Below are positions 1 through 5,399 of a stretch of DNA of 5,399 bases, one piece after another. The first letter of the stretch is position 1, and every line of letters begins with the position of its first letter. Below the pieces are notes generated by a model. It did no database searches. It was given only the letters and a program-made list of their open reading frames with translations, and was not told the origin of the DNA. Both the position numbers and the translations under genes were made by a program. This stretch comes from Phycisphaerae bacterium. GTDB lineage: Bacteria > Planctomycetota > Phycisphaerae > Phycisphaerales > UBA1924. Location: NCBI GenBank assembly GCA_016794945.1, contig JAEUIX010000082.1, forward strand, positions 1 to 5,399, read 5' to 3'.

Positions 1-611
1 GCACACCCTTGATCGCCGAGGAGTTCGTCCGCTTCGACCGCGAGGTCTCGGTGATCGCCGTGCGATCGACGCTGGGCAAGACGGCCTTCTATCCCCTGAC
101 GGAGAACGTGCACGCCGGCGGGATCCTGCGCTCCAGCCGGGCGCCGCTGCGTGCCGCCGGCGCCGCCGCCCTGCAGCGCTTGGCCGAGCGGCACGCCCGC
201 CGCGTCATGCGCGAGGTCGGCTACGTCGGCGTGCTGGCCATCGAGTTCTTCCAGCGCGGGGACGAACTGCTGGCCAACGAAATGGCCCCGCGCGTGCACA
301 ACAGCGGACACTGGACCATCGACGGCGCGGCCTGCAGCCAGTTCGAGAACCACCTCCGCGCCATCACCGGCCTGCCGCTCGGCTCCACCGAACCGCTCGG
401 CCCCGTCGGAATGGTGAACCTGATCGGCGACTGGCCGCCCCTGGCCCGCCTCGCGGCCATCGAGAACGCACGCGTGCACCTTTACGACAAGCAGCCCCGC
501 CCCGGACGCAAGGTCGGGCACGTGAACGTCGCAGCGCACAGCGTCGCCGCGCGCGAACACGTCATGCGGGCCGTCGAACGCGAGATCCGACGCCTCGGAA
601 GCGTCAGTTGA
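1..611 (+). CDS. purK: 5-(carboxyamino)imidazole ribonucleotide synthase, C-terminal part (5' end outside window)
   Basis: PurK is the cytoplasmic ATP-grasp enzyme that uses ATP and bicarbonate to carboxylate aminoimidazole ribonucleotide to N5-CAIR, the substrate of PurE in purine synthesis. The first whole codon is at 3, and about 202 residues remain up to the TGA at 609-611, roughly the C-terminal half of a usual 350-390 residue PurK. The clearest signature is NEMAPRVHNSGHWT at 276-317, the ATP/metal-binding end of the ATP-grasp fold and very characteristic of PurK. It is followed by the family C-terminal domain, with a segment like FENHLRAITGLPLG and the terminal DKQPRPGRKVGHVNV. The frame is intact with no sign of decay. 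The last 8 bp overlap the 3' end of the oppositely oriented lipoprotein gene. purE is often upstream of purK in bacteria, but that side is outside the window. Identity is firm; start and regulation cannot be seen. Confidence 0.95.
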   Translation, partial: TPLIAEEFVRFDREVSVIAVRSTLGKTAFYPLTENVHAGGILRSSRAPLRAAGAAALQRLAERHARRVMREVGYVGVLAIEFFQRGDELLANEMAPRVHNSGHWTIDGAACSQFENHLRAITGLPLGSTEPLGPVGMVNLIGDWPPLARLAAIENARVHLYDKQPRPGRKVGHVNVAAHSVAAREHVMRAVEREIRRLGSVS

Positions 612-1266
612 CCTTCTCGAAGTCCTCGCGCGGCGAGTTGTCCACCGGGCACCGGCGGATGCTCAGGCGGTCCAGCAGGTAGCCGCACCCCTTGCACACG
701 AAATAGTCGCGTTTGCCCTTGCGGTACGCCTCGACGTCAGCCAGCGCGTCCTTGCAGTACTGGCTCAGCTCGTACAGCCCTTCGCGCGCCGCCAGGAACG
801 CCTTGCGGGCTTCCGCGTCCTTGTCGCTCGCCGCGCGGGTCATCGCCGCCGCCAGCGGCTTGTCGCGCTCGGCCAGCGCCGCGTCACGCACCGCGCCGAG
901 CGATTCCTTCACCGACTTGTACTCCGGCATCGGCAGGGCTTCGGCCTTCGGCTTGCCCCCGGCGGCCTTGATCAGCCGCTCGAACGCCGAGAGGTGAATC
1001 TGCCGACTCCGCGCGCCGGCTCGGAACAGGCTGCCCACCTGCGTGTACCCCTGGTCGTCGGCCGCCCGCGCGAACCGTGAGAGCATCTCCACATCACGGG
1101 TTGCGCGGCTGAACGCGCCCTGCAAGTTCTCCAGCGTCGTCGCCGAATCCGAAGCAGCCCCTGCACCGGGCTGAACCGTCCAACCGGCGTCCGCCGGCGA
1201 TGCTCCGCTCAAGCACGCCGCCAGCACCGAAAGCAGCAGACCGTTGAGGAGAGAGTGCCCGCGCAT
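604..1266 (-). CDS. Predicted lipoprotein with degenerate rubrerythrin-like architecture
   Basis: A 220-residue protein. The N-terminus is a lipoprotein signal peptide: hydrophobic residues 6-17, then lipobox LAAC with Cys18, so mature protein is predicted to be lipid-anchored outside the cytoplasm. Residues about 45-180 align without gaps to recalled rubrerythrin helices (compare NLQGAF, ARAADDQGYTQVGSLFRAGA and His91). Residues 188-218 resemble the C-terminal rubredoxin-like domain: Cys191-x2-Cys194, then Cys206-Pro-Val-Asp209. Rubrerythrins use a di-iron site in the helical bundle plus an Fe(Cys)4 site as peroxidases. Here most expected di-iron Glu ligands are replaced (Ala55, Arg88, Ala130, Leu164); only His91 and Glu133 fit ligand positions, and the fourth Cys is Asp209. 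Loss of normal rubrerythrin chemistry is inferred. The start is well supported by a GAAGGAG ribosome-binding site 6 nt upstream of ATG. The gene converges on purK with an 8-bp overlap and diverges from the kinase operon. It could also be annotated as a hypothetical or ferritin-like protein. Confidence 0.82.
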   Translation of the reverse strand: MRGHSLLNGLLLSVLAACLSGASPADAGWTVQPGAGAASDSATTLENLQGAFSRATRDVEMLSRFARAADDQGYTQVGSLFRAGARSRQIHLSAFERLIKAAGGKPKAEALPMPEYKSVKESLGAVRDAALAERDKPLAAAMTRAASDKDAEARKAFLAAREGLYELSQYCKDALADVEAYRKGKRDYFVCKGCGYLLDRLSIRRCPVDNSPREDFEKVN

Positions 1267-1272
1267 GTGCGA

Positions 1273-1279
1273 CTCCTTC
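1273..1279 (-). promoter_or_regulatory. Ribosome-binding site of the lipoprotein gene
   Basis: On the minus strand the sequence GAAGGAG lies 6 nt before the ATG at 1266-1264, a near-ideal Shine-Dalgarno arrangement. It fixes the start so that the signal peptide begins with Met-Arg-Gly-His. Confidence 0.8.
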
Positions 1280-1525
1280 GTTCAAGAGTACGCCTCAGCC
1301 GGCGTCATGGATTCAAGCCCGATTTTCACGGAAGTTCGTGGCGTGAACGCGGCGCGATCGGCGCACTTCGATCCGACAATGTCGCCGCCATCCGCCTCCC
1401 AGGCCCCCGATGGTCCGAGAACGCCGGACGCCGCGGGCCCCGAAACGGGCCGAACGCGGGAAGCCGCTCAAAGGGCGTGCAAGGCGAGCCGATCCCATCC
1501 AGGAGCCGGCGGTGTGGCCGGACGC

Positions 1526-1531
1526 AGGGGA
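1526..1531 (+). promoter_or_regulatory. Possible ribosome-binding site supporting a TTG start for the histidine kinase
   Basis: AGGGGA ends 8 nt before the in-frame TTG at 1540. It is an imperfect Shine-Dalgarno match, but better than anything before the alternative ATG at 1585, where the preceding bases are GGACGACGG. The evidence is modest and does not settle the start. Confidence 0.4.
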
Positions 1532-1539
1532 CGTGCGCT

Positions 1540-3435
1540 TTGAGAACGACCATCGCCAACCTGGTGCGTGCGCTCGGACGACGGATGCCTCAGGGCGAAG
1601 GGGTCGTGGTTTCGGTCGGGGCCGTCGGCGTGCTGACCCTCGGCCTGGCGATCGCCGCCTCGGCCTGGTGGATCGTTCGAGTCCAGCAGCGCGCCCGCGA
1701 GGCGACCGAGTCGGCCCGCCTGGAACTCTCGGCCGACCTGCTCGGCCGCAGCGTGCCGGAACTGCTGGCCGCCGGCGACCTTGCCGGTGCGCGCCGCCTG
1801 GTGGCCGAGGCCGTCGCGGCGCACCACCTCGGCGGGTGCCGCGTTGTGCTCGGCGACGGCACCGTGCTGATCGACTCCGACTTCTCCCGGTCCTCGGGCA
1901 GGGCCGCGGCTTTGCCAGACTCCTTCCCCCCGCTGCGCAACGCCGTCGAGCCTTCTCCCGGCGTCCGGACGGCGGAACTGACGGTTCCCGGTCGCGGCCC
2001 GGCCCTGCTCAGCATGGCCGCCGGGCAGCCGGCGCCGCTGCTGAGTGACTGGGAGTCCCGCGTGGGCGTCGGCCTCATCGCGCTGGTCGGCTTCGGCGGG
2101 CTGCTGGTGTCGTACAGGCTCATGCGCTCGCGCCTGCGGGCGCTTTCGGCGATCCGTGAAGCCCTGGCCGCTGCCGAACGTGGAGAGCGATCGCCCGACG
2201 CACTGAAGGTGGGCGAGCGGCTGGGAGCCGAGGCAACGGCCTGGAACCGCCTCATCGCCGAGCGGGAGCAGCTCCGGCTCAAGGCCGACGGCGCGGCGGC
2301 CGGAGAGCGGCTCAGCGCCCGGACCGGCCGCGAGAGCGATCTGTCCAGCGGCTTCGACGCGCTCTGGCACGGCGTGCTCTTCGTCGACGAGGGGCTCAAG
2401 GTCCGGTACTGCAACGGGGCCGCGGCCGTTCTGCTGGGCGCCAAGCGAGACCAGCTGCTGGGCGCCCCGGTCTCGGCGTGGATGCCCGAACCGGCCGTCG
2501 CCGACGCGATCGGCAACGTGGTGGCCGGGCGCGCGCGGGGCAAGAGCACGGTGGAGATCCGACGGCCGGGCGACGGAACCTCGGGCCCGCGCCTCGACGA
2601 GGGCGCGGACCGACGCGGCAAGGCGGCGCCGCAGGCCGCCGCGCCGGTGGTGCTGCGTTTCAGCGTGCGCCCGATGCGCAGGGAAGACTCGGCGTCGGTG
2701 ATCGTGGTGATCGAGGACGTGACGCAGCAGCGGGTGGCCGACGACGCCCGCAACGCGTTCGTGGGCCAGGCGGCCCACGAACTGCGCACCCCGCTGACGA
2801 ACATCCGGCTCTACGTGGACCAGCTGATCGAAGAGGGCGATGCCGACGCCGCCGCCCGGGCCGGGTGCATCAACGTCATCAGCCAGGAATCGCGCCGGCT
2901 CGAGCGCATCGTCACGGACATGCTCAGCGTCGCGGAGATCGAGGCGGGCTCGATGAAGCTGCACAGGGGCGACTGCCGCTGCGAGACGCTCTTCGACGAG
3001 CTCCGCCGCGACTACCGGGCCGCCGCCGACGCCAAGCAGATCGAACTGCTGTTCGACCTGCCGCCCAAGCTGCCGGTGCTGCAGGCCGACCGCGACAAGG
3101 TGGTCATGGCGCTGCACAACCTGCTGGGCAACGCGATCAAGTACACGCCCGCGGGCGGCCAGGTCACCGTGCGGGCACGGACCACCGACGCGTCGTTCGA
3201 GGTGGACGTGGCGGACAACGGCATCGGCATCCGCGAGCAGGAGCAGGAACTGGTGTTCGAGCGGTTCTACCGGGCCAAGGACAGTCGCATCAGCGGCATC
3301 ACCGGCTCGGGCATCGGCCTGGCTCTGGCCCGCGAGGTGGTGCGGCTCCACGGCGGCGACATCACGCTGCGGTCGCAGATCGACAAGGGCAGCACGTTCA
3401 CGCTGTCGCTGCCGTACCGGGCGCAGGCGGCGTGA
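1540..3435 (+). CDS. Membrane sensor histidine kinase (sensor, HAMP-like, PAS, HisKA, HATPase_c)
   Basis: A sensor kinase of two-component type: it autophosphorylates a His and passes phosphate to a response regulator, none of which is in the window. From TTG 1540 (631 aa): TM1 about 22-46; a roughly 128-residue extracytoplasmic segment with a Cache/PAS-like strand pattern (VVLGDGTVLIDSD); TM2 about 175-193; a HAMP-like linker lacking the usual conserved Pro; a PAS domain about 272-395 interrupted by a charged insert at 341-368. The HisKA H-box is AAHELRTPLT with phospho-acceptor His413 and an ExxT phosphatase-type motif. In HATPase_c the N-box is HNLLGNAIKYTP (Asn531), G1 is DNGIGI (Asp559), the F-box is FERFYRA and G2 is GSGIGLALA. 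All catalytic motifs are intact, so it should be active. Start choice: the TTG has a weak AGGGGA site and gives a basic N-terminus that fits positive-inside topology; ATG 1585 would remove it. The STAS gene follows after 19 nt. It resembles PhoR/WalK-type kinases; the signal is unknown. Confidence 0.9.
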   Translation: MRTTIANLVRALGRRMPQGEGVVVSVGAVGVLTLGLAIAASAWWIVRVQQRAREATESARLELSADLLGRSVPELLAAGDLAGARRLVAEAVAAHHLGGCRVVLGDGTVLIDSDFSRSSGRAAALPDSFPPLRNAVEPSPGVRTAELTVPGRGPALLSMAAGQPAPLLSDWESRVGVGLIALVGFGGLLVSYRLMRSRLRALSAIREALAAAERGERSPDALKVGERLGAEATAWNRLIAEREQLRLKADGAAAGERLSARTGRESDLSSGFDALWHGVLFVDEGLKVRYCNGAAAVLLGAKRDQLLGAPVSAWMPEPAVADAIGNVVAGRARGKSTVEIRRPGDGTSGPRLDEGADRRGKAAPQAAAPVVLRFSVRPMRREDSASVIVVIEDVTQQRVADDARNAFVGQAAHELRTPLTNIRLYVDQLIEEGDADAAARAGCINVISQESRRLERIVTDMLSVAEIEAGSMKLHRGDCRCETLFDELRRDYRAAADAKQIELLFDLPPKLPVLQADRDKVVMALHNLLGNAIKYTPAGGQVTVRARTTDASFEVDVADNGIGIREQEQELVFERFYRAKDSRISGITGSGIGLALAREVVRLHGGDITLRSQIDKGSTFTLSLPYRAQAA

Positions 3436-3440
3436 GCGGC

Positions 3441-3447
3441 GGGAGGA
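3441..3447 (+). promoter_or_regulatory. Ribosome-binding site of the STAS gene
   Basis: GGGAGGA lies between the kinase stop (3433-3435) and the GTG at 3455, with about 7-8 nt spacing. This strong Shine-Dalgarno decides in favour of the GTG start and implies independent re-initiation within the operon. Confidence 0.8.
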
Positions 3448-3454
3448 ACGGCGC

Positions 3455-3786
3455 GTGCAGATCGACGAGCAGCGACAGGGCGCGGTGACGGTGGTCAAGC
3501 CGATCGGCGCGCTGGTCGGCGCCGACGCCGAGCAGTTCAAGAAGCACGTCGCCGAGGTCGTCGGCCGTTCGCTCGGGCGGTTCGTGGTCGACGCCTCCGC
3601 CGTGCCGTTCCTGGACAGCCGCGGACTCGAGGTGCTGGTCGAGGTCAGCGCCGACCTGGCCGAGAGCGGCCAGATGCTCCGACTCTGCGGGGAGGGCGAG
3701 ACCCTCCGCGAGACCCTGGAGCTCACCGAAACGGCGCGCTACTTCGAGCACTACCAGGACGTGCAGACCGCCGTGAGGAGCTTCCT

Positions 3787-3790
<4 letters not shown>
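3455..3790 (+). CDS. STAS-domain protein (anti-sigma factor antagonist-like)
   Basis: A single-domain protein of 111 residues, the usual size of SpoIIAA/RsbV-like STAS proteins. Such proteins are switch partners: unphosphorylated they bind an anti-sigma or kinase partner, and a Ser/Thr kinase and PP2C phosphatase set their state. Visible features are the opening beta strands (GAVTVVKPIGALVG), an amphipathic helix (AEQFKKHVAEVV), the core strand FVVDASAVPFLDS and the loop DSRGLEVL. Ser55 sits where SpoIIAA-type proteins carry the phosphorylated Ser, with Arg at the next position where Ser is common. The GTG start has a strong ribosome-binding site. It begins 19 nt after the histidine kinase, and its TGA overlaps the next gene's GTG by 4 nt, so the three genes are probably co-transcribed. 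No cognate anti-sigma kinase or PP2C phosphatase is in the window, so its partner is unknown. It may regulate the adjacent kinase or ATPase rather than a sigma factor; that is speculation. Confidence 0.88.
3775..3780 (+). promoter_or_regulatory. Ribosome-binding site of the GspE-type ATPase gene, inside the STAS coding region
   Basis: GAGGAG lies 6 nt before GTG 3787. It sits within the last codons of the STAS gene and supports the upstream GTG over the in-frame ATG at 3874. It indicates translational coupling through the GTGA overlap. Confidence 0.75.

Positions 3791-5399
<1,609 letters not shown>

Larger units (their letters stand above)
1267..1539. other. Divergent intergenic region between lipoprotein gene and kinase operon
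   Basis: These 273 bp (318 bp if the kinase starts at 1585) separate two divergently read genes and should carry both promoters. A frame continuous with the kinase stays open through it, but its translation is Arg-, Ser- and Gly-rich with no recognisable domain and it runs into the reverse gene, so I treat it as non-coding. No convincing sigma-70 -35/-10 pair, operator or riboswitch was found by eye. A short imperfect hairpin (arms GGCCCCG and CGGGCC around AAA) lies near 1436-1457 without a T-tract. The AGGGGA near the right end is listed separately. Confidence 0.6.

Noticed and set aside
1285..1316. Minus-strand TTGAAT (1316-1311) and TACTCT (1290-1285) as a promoter for the lipoprotein gene
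   Set aside because: The spacer is 20 nt, outside the usual 16-18, and the -10 match is poor and too close to the ribosome-binding site.
1436..1457. Imperfect hairpin in the intergenic region, arms GGCCCCG and CGGGCC
   Set aside because: It is short, bulged, has no T-tract, and is expected by chance in DNA this GC-rich; it is not called as a terminator or regulator.
1255..1539. Upstream extension of the kinase to a GTG at 1255
   Set aside because: It would overlap the divergent lipoprotein gene and its ribosome-binding site, and it adds Arg/Ser-rich sequence with no domain or good ribosome-binding site.
1410..2048. 212-codon forward frame overlapping the kinase start
   Set aside because: The translation is Arg/Pro-rich without motifs and overlaps the TM1 and sensor region of the real gene.
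2478..3488. 336-codon forward frame overlapping the kinase
   Set aside because: It is Arg/Gly/Ala-rich, out of frame with the HisKA/HATPase motifs, has no domain, and is a shadow of the kinase.
1468..3726. 752-codon open frame on the minus strand opposite the kinase and STAS genes
   Set aside because: It is antisense to a gene with a full set of kinase motifs. Its translation is low-complexity, rich in Arg, Ala, Gly, His and Val with no domain, as expected from GC-rich codon bias.

Overview
This is a 5.4 kb, GC-rich, gene-dense bacterial segment with five protein genes, two of them cut by the window edges. No RNA gene, IS element, CRISPR array or long repeat was seen. The high GC, the style of the histidine kinase, and the order kinase, STAS protein, GspE/PilB-type ATPase suggest a planctomycete, perhaps Phycisphaerae. 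That placement is an inference from recalled family resemblance and was not tested by any search.

Left part (1-1266): the 3' half of purK (purine biosynthesis) reads rightward and ends by overlapping, tail to tail over 8 bp, a leftward gene at 604-1266. The leftward gene encodes a predicted lipoprotein with a rubrerythrin-like layout: a ferritin-like helical region followed by a rubredoxin-type Cys knuckle. Most residues that should bind the di-iron centre are substituted and the fourth knuckle Cys is an Asp. It looks like a metal-centre-degenerate relative rather than a working peroxidase.

Middle (1267-1539): a divergent intergenic region that should hold the promoters of the lipoprotein gene and of the rightward operon. 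No convincing promoter could be read by eye.

Right part (1540-5399): a tight rightward operon. It contains (i) a membrane sensor histidine kinase with two TM segments, an extracytoplasmic sensor, a HAMP-like linker, PAS, HisKA and HATPase_c; (ii) 19 nt later, a 111-residue STAS-domain protein with a conserved candidate phospho-Ser; (iii) overlapping it by 4 nt (GTGA), a GspE/PulE/PilB-type secretion or pilus-assembly ATPase with an N-terminal MshEN-like domain and complete Walker A, Asp, Walker B and His boxes. The ATPase runs off the right edge inside its C-terminal zinc-binding region. Strong Shine-Dalgarno sequences support the GTG starts of genes ii and iii.

The operon suggests that a membrane signal (kinase), a switch protein (STAS) and possibly cyclic di-GMP (MshEN) act on a type II secretion or type IV pilus-like motor. 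This is a hypothesis from gene order and domain content. No response regulator and no separate anti-sigma or serine kinase is present in the window.
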